From Mesorhizobium huakuii (GTDB taxonomy: Bacteria; Pseudomonadota; Alphaproteobacteria; Rhizobiales; Rhizobiaceae), in NCBI RefSeq assembly GCF_030160235.1, contig NZ_BSNY01000012.1:434001-498000 (forward strand): a stretch of DNA of 64,000 nucleotides, in the 5' to 3' direction. The position numbers and the translations under genes are program-made. Shown piece by piece: positions 25,445 through 34,113 of the stretch (position 1 is its first letter; every line of letters starts with the position of its first letter). Under the pieces are notes generated by a model that searched no databases, was not told the origin of the DNA, and was given only the letters and a program-made list of their open reading frames with translations.

Positions 25445-26359
25445 ATGGAAAAACTGCCGCCGCTGAACGCGATCAAGGCCTTCGAGGTCGCCGCCCGCTC
25501 CGGCACCTTCACTTTGGCGGCAGTTGAGCTTGGCGTGTCCTCGGCGGCGGTCAGCCAGCAGATCCGCAATCTCGAAACCTGGTTCGGTAAGCAGCTGTTC
25601 GTGCGCACAGGCAACCGCATCACCCTGACAGACGCCGGTCACGCCATCTATCCGCAGACCGCGCGGGCGCTGGGCGACATCGCCGCCATCGGCCAGCGCA
25701 TGCTTGAGGGTGGCTTGAGGACGCGGCTTGTCGTCAGCGTGCCGTTCTCGCTGGCGGAGCTGTGGCTGGCGCCGAGGCTGGCCGCTCTTCTCGAGGCCTT
25801 CCCGCATATGGCGATCGACGTGCGCGCGGAGGACGATCCGATCGACTTGATGCGCCAAAATGTCGATCTGCGCATCTCCTATGGCGACTATCACTATCCC
25901 GGCTTGCGCATGGTCCGCCTCGTCCATGACGATGTGCTGCCCGTCTGCGCGCCGGAATTCTGGCACCGGCACGGCAGTGGCGATCCGGGGCTCACGGACC
26001 TGCATGAGAGCCTGTTCATCCACACCAATTGGGGGCCGAACTATGCCTCGCACCCGAGCTGGGCCGACTGGTTCGCGGCATGTGGCGGCAGTCGCTCGCC
26101 CGATCCGTCGCATGGGCGGCGTGTCGGTCTTTCAAGCCTGGCGATCGCCTCGGCGAGGCTGGGTCTGGGTATTGCGCTCGGACAGCGTGTGATGGCGCAG
26201 GCCGATCTGGAGGCCGGCCGTTTGATCGCGCTGTCATCGGTCTCGGTGCGCCTCGGTCATCCCTATTGCGCCTTCATGCCGCCGGCCAAGGCCGACCGCG
26301 CCGATGTGGCCGCTCTTGTCGGCCTGCTTGTGAATGCGGCGCCCACGACCCGTGGGTAG
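25445..26359 (+). CDS. LysR family regulator (GcvA-like)
   Basis: LysR protein of 304 residues with winged helix PLNAIKAFEVAARSGTFTLA and SSAAVSQQIRNLETWFGKQL, and a GcvA/AmpR-type effector domain (DLMRQNVDLRISYGDYHYPG). Two ATG codons lie close together; 25445 has GGAG six bases upstream and is preferred over 25433. It is transcribed away from the oxygenase gene across about 100 AT-rich bases, so it is the likely regulator of that oxygenase. Confidence 0.9.
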   Translation: MEKLPPLNAIKAFEVAARSGTFTLAAVELGVSSAAVSQQIRNLETWFGKQLFVRTGNRITLTDAGHAIYPQTARALGDIAAIGQRMLEGGLRTRLVVSVPFSLAELWLAPRLAALLEAFPHMAIDVRAEDDPIDLMRQNVDLRISYGDYHYPGLRMVRLVHDDVLPVCAPEFWHRHGSGDPGLTDLHESLFIHTNWGPNYASHPSWADWFAACGGSRSPDPSHGRRVGLSSLAIASARLGLGIALGQRVMAQADLEAGRLIALSSVSVRLGHPYCAFMPPAKADRADVAALVGLLVNAAPTTRG

Positions 26360-26397
26360 GTCGAGGGCGCCGCGCGGAAACCGGGCCTGCGGGGGTG

Positions 26398-27552
26398 TCA
26401 GGTAGCCGGTTTCTGTGGCAGTGGCGAGATCGGCATTCCGGGCCCGATCTTCTGCAGATTGCCTGTGATCACCTGGTCGCCTTCCGAGACGCCGCTCAGG
26501 ATGGCCACCAGATCGCCGCTGGTCGGGCCGAGCGAGACCAGCCGCTGGTCGACCGTATTGCCCTTGCCGACGACGTAGAGATATTTGCCGAGCTGACTCG
26601 AACCCAGCGCCGTCTGCGGCACCATCAGCGCGTCAGGCTGTTGCCTGATATGCAGCCGCACGCGGACGTATTGGCCAGGCATGAGCGCGAACTTCGCATT
26701 GCCGATGGTGGCGCGCGCGGTGATGGTGCCGGTCGAGTGGTCGACCGTGTTGTCGATGAAGGTGAGTTCGCCCTTCTGGCTGGTCTCGGTCTGGCCCGGC
26801 AGCAGGACTTCGACATCGACCGGGCCGGCCGCGCGGGCCTGCTCGATCTCGGCCAGATCCGTCTCGCTCGGATTGAAGGTGACATAGATCGGGTCGAGCT
26901 GCACCAGCGTGTTGAGCACCGTGCCGGCGACGCTGACCAGCGTTCCGACCGAAGCCTGGTTGCGGCCGAGGCGCCCGGTGAACGGAGCATGGATCTCGGC
27001 GTAGCTCAGATTGAGCTCCGCCGTGCGCACGGCCGCCTGGTTGAGCGCCAGCGACGCCTGCGCTTCGCGCAAGGTGCTGGTGCGCTGGTCGAAACTGTCC
27101 TTGTCCAGGTAACCGCTCTTGGCGAGCTCGGTGCCGCGGCCGAGATTGGACCGCGCGTAGTCGAGCGTCGCCGTATCGCGCTGGACCTGGGCTTTCGCCT
27201 GGTCGAGCGCGGCCTGGAAGTCGTCAGGCGAGATCCTGTAGAGAAGGTCGCCCTGCCGTACATCCGCGCCGTCCTGCGCCGTCTGTTCCTGCAAATATCC
27301 GGGCACGCGCGCCTGCAGCGTGATGCTGCGGATGGGCTCGATGCGGGCGGCATAGTCGAGATAGATCGGGATCGTCTTCTTGACGACATTTGCCACCGGC
27401 ACCGGCATGACGAATGCGGCCGGAGCGGGTGTTGCCGCACCGGCCGTGCCGGCGCTCAGCCTGAGATTGCCCATATCGAGCAGGTGAACGCTGGCCACGG
27501 AGATCGCGCCCAGCGCGACGGCCGCTCCCAAAGCAATTTTCCATTTACGCAT
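26398..27552 (-). CDS. RND efflux periplasmic adaptor subunit
   Basis: Membrane fusion protein of 384 residues with an N-terminal membrane anchor (KWKIALGAAVALGAISVASV) and no lipobox. It has the split lipoyl domain (ITLQARVPGYLQEQTAQDGA before, IHAPFTGRLGRNQASVGTLV after) around an alpha-hairpin rich in Ala and Gln, then the beta-barrel part. It bridges the inner-membrane pump and an outer-membrane channel. The ATG has GGAG seven bases upstream. It is the last gene of the efflux operon; no outer-membrane factor is encoded here, so a TolC-like protein must come from elsewhere. Confidence 0.93.
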   Translation of the reverse strand: MRKWKIALGAAVALGAISVASVHLLDMGNLRLSAGTAGAATPAPAAFVMPVPVANVVKKTIPIYLDYAARIEPIRSITLQARVPGYLQEQTAQDGADVRQGDLLYRISPDDFQAALDQAKAQVQRDTATLDYARSNLGRGTELAKSGYLDKDSFDQRTSTLREAQASLALNQAAVRTAELNLSYAEIHAPFTGRLGRNQASVGTLVSVAGTVLNTLVQLDPIYVTFNPSETDLAEIEQARAAGPVDVEVLLPGQTETSQKGELTFIDNTVDHSTGTITARATIGNAKFALMPGQYVRVRLHIRQQPDALMVPQTALGSSQLGKYLYVVGKGNTVDQRLVSLGPTSGDLVAILSGVSEGDQVITGNLQKIGPGMPISPLPQKPAT

Positions 27553-27567
27553 AATATTTCTCCAATC

Positions 27568-30500
27568 TTATTCGGCCGCTTCCGCCAGGGGAGGGAAGGC
27601 GGGTTCGGCAGTTGGTTCAGTATGCTTGGAGGCGGGTTCGCCGCTTTCGCGGCGCTCCCGCAGCTGTTCGATGACCGCGTAGAAGACCGGCACGAACACC
27701 AGCGACAGGATGGTCGCGGCGACCATGCCGCCAAACACCGTGGTGCCGATTGACTGGCGGCTTGCGGCACCGGCGCCCGTCGCGAACATCAGCGGCAGCA
27801 CGCCGAGGATGAAGGCGAAGGCCGTCATCAGGATCGGCCGCAGCCTGAGCCGCGCGGCTTCCATCGCCGCCTCGACGATGCTCAAGCCTTCCTCGCGCCG
27901 CCGCCTGGCGAACTCGACGATCAGGATCGCGTTCTTCGCCGCCAGGCCGATCAGCATGACGAAGCCGATCTGCGAGTAGACGTCGATCTGCATGCCGCGC
28001 ACCGACAGGGCCGCGAAGGCGCCGAACAAGGCCAATGGCACCGCCAGCAGCACCATGAACGGCATCGCCCAGCTCTCATACTGCGCCGCCAGGATCAGGA
28101 AGACGAAGACGATGGCGAGGCCGAAGACGACGGACGCGATCGAACCCGCCTTGAGCTCCTGGAAGGTGATGCCGGTCCATTCGAAACCGAAATCTCGGGG
28201 GAGCGCGGTGGCCGCCGCCCGTTCCATGGCAGCGACCGCCTGGCCCGAGGAGAAGCCCGGTGCGGCACCGCCATTGATCGAGGCCGACGCGTTGTTGTTG
28301 TAGTGCGGCACGGTCTCCGGGCCGACGAACGGCACCAGCTTGCCCAGCGTGCTGAGCGGCACCATGCCGCCCGAGGCGTTGCGCACATAGAGCCGCGAAA
28401 TGTCGGCAGCACCCGCGCGTGCATCCTTGTCGGCCTGGATGGTGACCCGGAAGGTGCGGCCGAACAGGTTGAAGTCGTTCACGTAGAGCGAGCCGAGATA
28501 GATCTGCAGCGTGTTGAAGACGTCGGGCAGGTTGAGGCCGAGAAGCTTGGCCTTGCTGCGGTCGAGGTCGTAGTTGAACTGCGGCGTCGAGGTCGAGAAC
28601 GGCGAGAACAGCTGCTGCGGATTGATTTCCGGCTGCTTGCGCGCCTCGGCGATCACGGCTTGCGTCGCATCGTTGAGGGCCGTGCTGCCGCGACCGGTGA
28701 GATCCTCGACGACGAACTCGAAGCCGCCCGTGGTGCCGATGCCCGGGATCGAAGGCGGATCGAAGGAGAGCGCGAAAGCTTCCGGAATCTGCATCAGCTT
28801 GCCGCGCACATCGGCGACGAGCTTCGATGCACTCTGGTCGGGGCCACGCTCTTCCCATGGCTTGAGGATGGCGAACTCGACCGCCGAGTTCGACTGTGCC
28901 GCGCTGGTCAGGAAGTTCAGGCCGCTGATCGAGCCGACAATGTCGACGCCGGGCGTCGCCTGCAGGATGTCGCGCGCCTTCTGGGCCACCGCGTCGGTGC
29001 GCTCCAGCGAGGCACCGTCGGGCAACTGGATGACGACGAAGAAATAGCCCTGGTCCTCGACCGGAAGGAAGGTCGAGGGCAGTTTCTGCCAGACGAAATA
29101 GGTGGCGACCAGTCCGGCCGCGAACAGGCCGAGCATGATCCAGCGCAGGCGGATGAGGAAACGCACGCCATGGGCGTAGGCGTGGGATATCTTGTCGAAG
29201 CCGGTGTTGAACCAGCGGAACAGGAAGAACTGCGGCCCATGCCGATGGCGCAGGAAAGCGGCACTGAGGGCAGGGCTCAGCGTCAGCGAATTGAAGGCCG
29301 AGATGCCGACCGAAATCGCCACCGTCAGCGCGAACTGGTTGTAAAGCCGCCCGGAGACGCCGGGAATGAAGGCGACCGGCACGAACACGGCCATCAGCAC
29401 CGCTGTGGTGGCGATGATCGGGCCGGTGACTTCGGCCATTGCGGCCTTGGTCGCCGCCAATGGTTTCAGTCCCGCCTCGAGTTGTCGCTCGACATTCTCG
29501 ACCACGACAATGGCGTCGTCGACAACGAGGCCGATCGCCAGCACCATGCCGAGCAGGGACAGCATGTTGAGCGAGAAGCCCAGCATCTCCATGACGACCA
29601 GCGTCGCCACCAGCGACACCGGAATGGCGATGGTCGGGATGATGGTCGTGCGCCAGCTCTGCAGGAAGATGAACACCACGGCGACGACCAGAACCAGCGC
29701 TTCGCCGAGCGTGATCAGCACGTCATGCATCGATGCCGAGACGAAGCGCGTCGTGTCGTAGTGCATGGCGTAGGACACGCCCTTCGGAAAACGCGCCGAC
29801 AGTTCCTGCATCTTGTCCTTGACGCGCTGCTGGAGGTCGAGCGCGTTGGAACCGGGCATCTGGTAGACCGCGAGAACCACGGTCGGGTCCTTGCCGAAGA
29901 AGGCCGAGGACGAATATTGCAGCGCGCCGAGCTCGATGCGCGCGACGTCGCGCAGCCGCACCAGCGAGCCTGTGTCGGTGTTGGCGCGCACCACGATGTC
30001 GCCGAACTCCTTTGGGTCGCTCAGGCGGCCGACCGCGTTGACCTGCATCTCGAAGGCGGTGCCGGCGGGCGCCGGCGACTGGCCGATCTTGCCGGCCGCC
30101 ACCTGGACGTTCTGCTCGGCGATGGCATTCTGCACGTCGACGGCGGTGATGCCGAGATTGGCGAGCTTGTCCGGATCGAGCCAGACGCGCATCGAATAGC
30201 GCCGCTCGCCGAAGATCTGCACGTCGCCGACGCCTTGCAGCCGCTTCAGCGGATCGACAACTTGCAAATAGGCGAGGTTCGACAGCGCCACCGGATCGAC
30301 CGACTTGTCGGGCGAGGTGAGGTTGACGATGAGGACGAAGTTCGGGTTCTGCTTCTTGATCGTCACGCCGCCCTGGTTGACGATCGCCGGCAGCGAGGAG
30401 GCCGCCTGCGAGACGCGGTTCTGGACGTCGACGGCGGCGGTGCTCAGGGAATAGCCGACATCGAAGGTGATGGTGATGGTCGAGGAGCCGTCATTGGAGC

Positions 30501-30753
30501 TCGTCGACGACATGTAGGTCATGCCCTGCACGCCGTTGATCTGCTGCTCCAGCGGCGTCGTCACCGTATCGGCCACGACTTGCGCGCTGGCGCCCGGATA
30601 GTGGGCGCTGACCACGACCTGGGGCGGCGTGATGTCTGGGAACTGCGAGACCGGCAGCAGGAAATAACAAATCGTCCCGGCGAGCACCATGATGATGGCG
30701 ATCGCCGAGGCGAAGATCGGACGGTGAATGAAGAAGTTTACCACGACACACAT
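27568..30753 (-). CDS. RND efflux transporter permease (HAE1 type)
   Basis: Proton-driven inner-membrane pump of 1061 residues, the usual length for AcrB-type proteins, with twelve expected helices and two large periplasmic loops. The N-terminus VNFFIHRPIFASAIAIIM is typical, and the proton-relay pair appears in LAIGLVVDDAIVVVENVERQ. The C-terminal half carries the matching QIGFVMLIGLAAKNAILIVE. Substrates are probably drugs, solvents or plant phenolics, which the sequence does not resolve. The start overlaps the small upstream gene by 16 bases. Confidence 0.95.
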   Translation of the reverse strand: MCVVVNFFIHRPIFASAIAIIMVLAGTICYFLLPVSQFPDITPPQVVVSAHYPGASAQVVADTVTTPLEQQINGVQGMTYMSSTSSNDGSSTITITFDVGYSLSTAAVDVQNRVSQAASSLPAIVNQGGVTIKKQNPNFVLIVNLTSPDKSVDPVALSNLAYLQVVDPLKRLQGVGDVQIFGERRYSMRVWLDPDKLANLGITAVDVQNAIAEQNVQVAAGKIGQSPAPAGTAFEMQVNAVGRLSDPKEFGDIVVRANTDTGSLVRLRDVARIELGALQYSSSAFFGKDPTVVLAVYQMPGSNALDLQQRVKDKMQELSARFPKGVSYAMHYDTTRFVSASMHDVLITLGEALVLVVAVVFIFLQSWRTTIIPTIAIPVSLVATLVVMEMLGFSLNMLSLLGMVLAIGLVVDDAIVVVENVERQLEAGLKPLAATKAAMAEVTGPIIATTAVLMAVFVPVAFIPGVSGRLYNQFALTVAISVGISAFNSLTLSPALSAAFLRHRHGPQFFLFRWFNTGFDKISHAYAHGVRFLIRLRWIMLGLFAAGLVATYFVWQKLPSTFLPVEDQGYFFVVIQLPDGASLERTDAVAQKARDILQATPGVDIVGSISGLNFLTSAAQSNSAVEFAILKPWEERGPDQSASKLVADVRGKLMQIPEAFALSFDPPSIPGIGTTGGFEFVVEDLTGRGSTALNDATQAVIAEARKQPEINPQQLFSPFSTSTPQFNYDLDRSKAKLLGLNLPDVFNTLQIYLGSLYVNDFNLFGRTFRVTIQADKDARAGAADISRLYVRNASGGMVPLSTLGKLVPFVGPETVPHYNNNASASINGGAAPGFSSGQAVAAMERAAATALPRDFGFEWTGITFQELKAGSIASVVFGLAIVFVFLILAAQYESWAMPFMVLLAVPLALFGAFAALSVRGMQIDVYSQIGFVMLIGLAAKNAILIVEFARRRREEGLSIVEAAMEAARLRLRPILMTAFAFILGVLPLMFATGAGAASRQSIGTTVFGGMVAATILSLVFVPVFYAVIEQLRERRESGEPASKHTEPTAEPAFPPLAEAAE

Positions 30754-30989
30754 GCCTCGCCGGCTGCTCTTGCCCGCCCGAAGGCGCTGGCAACTCTGGA
30801 CAACTGGCCGTGCCCGTCACGGGAGGCTTCCCGTGAACGCAGCAACGGCACCTCATCACGCTGCCCATCGGCAAGCGAACGAAGCATCCTCTCGAAGGCT
30901 CGGGGGTCGACCCCATCTGCCTTCATGACCAGCCGGATCATCGGATCCCGGACGGCCTCATCTATGGTAAGATCGCGGCGCTGTGGCAT
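30738..30989 (-). CDS. Small conserved-looking protein leading the RND operon
   Basis: An 83-residue protein with a very good ribosome binding site (AAGGAG eight bases before ATG 30989). The first 50 residues look like a folded or regulatory peptide (DLTIDEAVRDPMIRLVMKAD then ERMLRSLAD). The last part is basic and ends 16 bases inside the pump gene, so the pump is translated by coupling. I do not recognise the function. Position between the operator and the pump suggests a role in, or simple co-expression with, efflux. Confidence 0.65.
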   Translation of the reverse strand: MPQRRDLTIDEAVRDPMIRLVMKADGVDPRAFERMLRSLADGQRDEVPLLRSREASRDGHGQLSRVASAFGRARAAGEACVSW

Positions 30990-31138
30990 TGGCCGGCTCC
31001 TTGTCTGTCGATTCGCAGCCCATGCTCGCGAACCGTTTTTCATTTCCTCACCGGCCGGAGCCGCATGATTGGCAGTTTTTCGTCCGTCTCATCTGGCAGG
31101 ACCAGTTCACCGCCTTGTTATTGACGACGGGCGACATA

Positions 31139-31185
31139 GGTGTTACCAGTAAGTAACATTCTGGAAGTTACAGACCGGTAACACC
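31139..31185. promoter_or_regulatory. Probable TetR operator, nested inverted repeats
   Basis: Outer arms GGTGTTACC (31139-31147) and GGTAACACC (31177-31185) are exact reverse complements. Inside them GTAAC (31153-31157) and GTTAC (31167-31171) form a second inverted pair. The four GTTAC-type half sites are spaced over 47 bases between the TetR gene and the divergent efflux operon, as expected for cooperative binding of two TetR dimers controlling both directions. Confidence 0.7.
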
Positions 31186-31233
31186 CTAGTCAAGAGGTGG
31201 CCGAGGGTTTTTTGGAAACGAAAGGAGATCATG

Positions 31234-31824
31234 ATGACAGACGGCGTCGTGGAGCGCTCTCGTCCCCGGGATCGGATCCTGGAGACGGCACGCGACATGT
31301 TCCACAAGCACGGCATCAAGGGCGTCGGCGTCGACGCCATCACCGAAGCTGCCGGCACGAACAAGATGACGCTCTATCGTCACTTCGAATCCAAGGACGA
31401 ACTGATCGTCGAGTGCCTGCGTGCCAATGCGGCCAAGGCCGGCGCCATGTGGGACGCTTTCGAGGCCGAGTTTCCCGGCGACAAGCTCGCGCAGTTGCAT
31501 GCCTGGGTTCGCAAGGCGGCCGCCATGCTCAATGCCGACGGCCGCGGCTGCGACATGGCCAATGCCGCCGCTGAGCTGACCGAGCCGGACCATCCGGCGA
31601 GGCTGGTGATCAAGGAACTTAAGGAAGCCCAGCGCGAACGCCTTGTGGCGCTATGCCGGGGTGCAGGCATCGGTCAGGCCGAACTGCTTGCCGATACGCT
31701 GTCGCTGCTGTTCGAGGGCGCCCGTGTCAGCGTGCAGACCGTGGGCGCCGAAGGCCCGAGCACGCAGTTCGTGCGCATGGCCGAAGGGCTGATTGTTTCC
31801 TTCCGGGGTACCGCCGCCGGTTGA
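31234..31824 (+). CDS. TetR/AcrR family transcriptional regulator
   Basis: Regulator of 196 residues with the TetR helix-turn-helix at residues 10-55 (RDRILETARDMFHKHGIKG, then NKMTLYRHFESKDEL). The remaining helical domain should bind the inducing compound. Two ATG codons stand in tandem at 31231 and 31234; the second has the better distance to AAAGGAG. It is divergent from the efflux operon and very likely represses it through the repeats at 31139-31185. Confidence 0.92.
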   Translation: MTDGVVERSRPRDRILETARDMFHKHGIKGVGVDAITEAAGTNKMTLYRHFESKDELIVECLRANAAKAGAMWDAFEAEFPGDKLAQLHAWVRKAAAMLNADGRGCDMANAAAELTEPDHPARLVIKELKEAQRERLVALCRGAGIGQAELLADTLSLLFEGARVSVQTVGAEGPSTQFVRMAEGLIVSFRGTAAG

Positions 31825-31918
31825 AATCCGCCGCGCCTGTCGGCGATTTGCCGGTCGTATGACTGAGCGATGCCTGCCGCCCTTTAGTGCGGGCGGCACA
31901 GGAATTCCGACGGCTGAA

Positions 31919-31956
31919 TGAAAAAAGCCCGCTGCCGGGAGGAGGTGGCAGCGGGC
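31919..31956 (-). terminator. Rho-independent terminator after the LacI gene
   Basis: On the minus strand GCCCGCTGCC and GGCAGCGGGC form a perfect 10-bp stem around a ten-base loop, followed by a run of six T. This is a strong intrinsic terminator for transcription coming from the sugar region on the minus strand. It lies about 200 bases beyond the LacI stop and separates that region from the TetR gene. Confidence 0.85.
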
Positions 31957-32159
31957 TCGATTTCGAATGTGGCGCGGGAGGAGGTGCACCCCATTCAGCG
32001 TCGGCATCGCATCTGGGAGGAGTAGATGGCCGACAACCAGAACCTACGAATTGCCCAATGATTCGGCAACAATGAATTGTGCATAGCTGCTGTGCAGATT
32101 TGCCGTATCAATTATCAGACAAATCCATGAAGCTGGGCTTGCCCCGAGGCGACCCCGCC
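31957..32159. other. Intergenic stretch with spaced GGGAGGAG motifs and an 11-codon frame
   Basis: Between the terminator and the LacI stop, GGGAGGAG occurs at 31976 and 32015 (and at 31937 inside the terminator loop), exactly 39 bases apart each time. The last one is placed like a ribosome binding site before ATG 32026, whose frame stops after 11 codons at 32061. It may be the leftover start of a deleted gene. No other feature was seen. Confidence 0.3.
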
Positions 32160-33182
32160 TTATTGCACCGGCACATTTTCCCTGAAGATCAGGCGCGGCT
32201 CGATGAATTTCCGGGTGAGATAGGGCGCCGACGAGGCGATGGACCCGAGCAGGCGGATGACCGACTGTTCGGCGATCAGCCTGGCGTTCTGGTCGATGAC
32301 GACGTCGGCGAGGTCGTCGACGAGATAGCCGCGCGTCTCCTTCGTCAGGTCGTGGCAGATGAACACCGGCTTGCGGTTGGGTCTTGCTTCCCGGATGGCT
32401 TTGGCGACGCCGGAGCGTCCGGCCCCGACGCAATAGATGCCGAGCAGTTCCGGTTCGTTGTGCAGCGCCTTCATGGTCTCGGCATAGCTCGCATCCGGTT
32501 CGTCATTGATCTCGACGGCGCTGGTCACGGTGAGGTTGGGAAACTCTTCCCCGAGCACCGAGCGAAAGCCCATTTCCCGCTCCTCATGGCCGCGATAGGA
32601 GCGTGAGCCCACGACCATCGCCAGATGGCCCTCGCGGCCGCCGAGGAAGCGGCCCATCAGAAGTGCCGCCGTTCGCCCCGCCACCCGGTTGTCGATGCCG
32701 ACATAGGCCGAGCGGGGAGCGGCCGGAATATCGGACACCAGCGTCACCAGGCGGATACCGGCTTCGACAATGTCGCGCAGGATGTTGCGGGTTCGCGGAT
32801 GGTCGATGGCGATGACACCGACGCCATTGGCCCTCAGCGACAGGTTTTCCACCGCGCTCTGCAGCGCGTTCGGCGAGATGCCGGCGAGGCTGTGGATCCG
32901 GCAGGAGGCGACCAGCGGCAGGCGCGATGCATAGTCCTCGATGTGCCTTGCCAGGTCCTGCATGAAGGCGTTGCTGCCGATCGGCAGGAAGAATTCGAGG
33001 TTTGCGGGCTTGGAGGGAAGCGTCACCTGGTCGGCGACCGGCAGATAGCCGAGCTGCTTGGCGGCCTCCATCACGCGCTGCCGGTTGGCGGCGCTGGCGC
33101 CCGGCCTGTTGTTGAGCACCCTGTCGACCGTCGCGGTCGAGAGCCCGCAATTCCTGGCGATGTCGGAGACGGTGGCCTTCAT
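32160..33182 (-). CDS. LacI family transcriptional regulator
   Basis: Sugar-responsive repressor of 340 residues with the LacI headpiece (VSDIARNCGLSTATVDRVLN, residues 4-23, and the hinge helix after it) and a periplasmic-binding-like core (GVIAIDHPRTRNILRDIVEA, YVGIDNRVAGRTAALLMGRF). It is the last gene of the transporter run, 136 bases after the ATPase gene, and most likely controls that ABC system. No matching operator could be fixed with confidence. Confidence 0.9.
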   Translation of the reverse strand: MKATVSDIARNCGLSTATVDRVLNNRPGASAANRQRVMEAAKQLGYLPVADQVTLPSKPANLEFFLPIGSNAFMQDLARHIEDYASRLPLVASCRIHSLAGISPNALQSAVENLSLRANGVGVIAIDHPRTRNILRDIVEAGIRLVTLVSDIPAAPRSAYVGIDNRVAGRTAALLMGRFLGGREGHLAMVVGSRSYRGHEEREMGFRSVLGEEFPNLTVTSAVEINDEPDASYAETMKALHNEPELLGIYCVGAGRSGVAKAIREARPNRKPVFICHDLTKETRGYLVDDLADVVIDQNARLIAEQSVIRLLGSIASSAPYLTRKFIEPRLIFRENVPVQ

Positions 33183-33318
33183 GCCGCAACCCTACGCGCC
33201 GATGCGATCGCGCGCCAGACAAGCGATTTGTCGGGCGATACGTTCCGAGGGACAGGCGATCGGCACCCATCACCGCCATGCGCATTGAGTTCATTCGGCA
33301 AGACGGATCCGCCCGTCC

Positions 33319-34110
33319 TCAGTGCGACGGCTTGCCGTCGGCGACGGCGTCGCGAATTTCCTTGTCCGACATGCCGGTGATGATCCGTTCGACTTCCGCC
33401 ACGGTTGTCTTCTTCGGGTCGATGTCGTCGGCGACCACCTTGCCCCGGCGCATGACGACGATACGGTCGACCACCTGGAAGACGTGATGGATGTTGTGCG
33501 CGATGAAGATGCAGGAATGGCCGGAATCGCGGGCGCTGCGCACGAAGCTCAGCACGCCTTGTGTCTCGGCGACGCCAAGATTGTTGGTCGGCTCGTCGAG
33601 GATGATGAGGTCGCTGTCGAAATGCATGGCGCGTGCTATCGCCACCGCCTGGCGCTCGCCGCCAGAGAGCGAGCCGATTGGCGTCGTCGGTGGAATGTTC
33701 TTCGAGATGCCGACCTGTTTGAGCAGGTCGCGGGCGACGTTGTTCATCGCCTCCTGGTCCATGCGGTTGAGGAAACGCGGCGGCTTGATCGGCTCGCGCC
33801 CGAGGAACAGATTGCGGGCGATCGACAGTTGCGTGACCAACGCGGAATCCTGGTAGATCGTCTCGATGCCCTGCGCGATGGCGTCGCTGGTGCTGCGCAA
33901 GGTGACCTTCTTGCCGCGGATGAAGATGTCGCCGCTGGTCAGCGGCACCGCGCCCGACAAGACCTTGATCAGCGTCGACTTGCCGGCGCCATTGTCGCCG
34001 AGCAGGCCGACGATCTCGCGCTCGTTGACATGGAAATTGGCATCCTCCAGCGCCTGGACGCGACCATAGGACTTGCGGATGTTCTGCATGCGGATCAATG
34101 GCTCGGCCAT
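33319..34110 (-). CDS. Sugar ABC transporter ATP-binding protein, single domain
   Basis: Single ATPase of 263 residues in a ribose/fructose-type system. It has GDNGAGKST, LSGGERQAVAIARAM and LIILDEPTNNLGVAE. In this transporter class the ATPase is more often a double-domain protein; the single form is known from FrcA-like systems. It begins three bases after the permease stop. The double ATPase at 37410-38939 lies upstream in the same gene run. Confidence 0.92.
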   Translation of the reverse strand: MAEPLIRMQNIRKSYGRVQALEDANFHVNEREIVGLLGDNGAGKSTLIKVLSGAVPLTSGDIFIRGKKVTLRSTSDAIAQGIETIYQDSALVTQLSIARNLFLGREPIKPPRFLNRMDQEAMNNVARDLLKQVGISKNIPPTTPIGSLSGGERQAVAIARAMHFDSDLIILDEPTNNLGVAETQGVLSFVRSARDSGHSCIFIAHNIHHVFQVVDRIVVMRRGKVVADDIDPKKTTVAEVERIITGMSDKEIRDAVADGKPSH

Positions 34111-34113
34111 GGT

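Noticed and set aside
26029-27753. 574-codon frame on plus after the LysR gene
   Set aside because: Overlaps the end of the LysR gene in another frame and is antisense to the adaptor gene; composition is that of a shadow frame.
28303-31068. A 921-codon open frame on plus
   Set aside because: It is exactly antisense to the RND pump gene and its product is full of Arg, His, Asp and Gln without any fold-like pattern, the usual mirror image of a high-GC gene.
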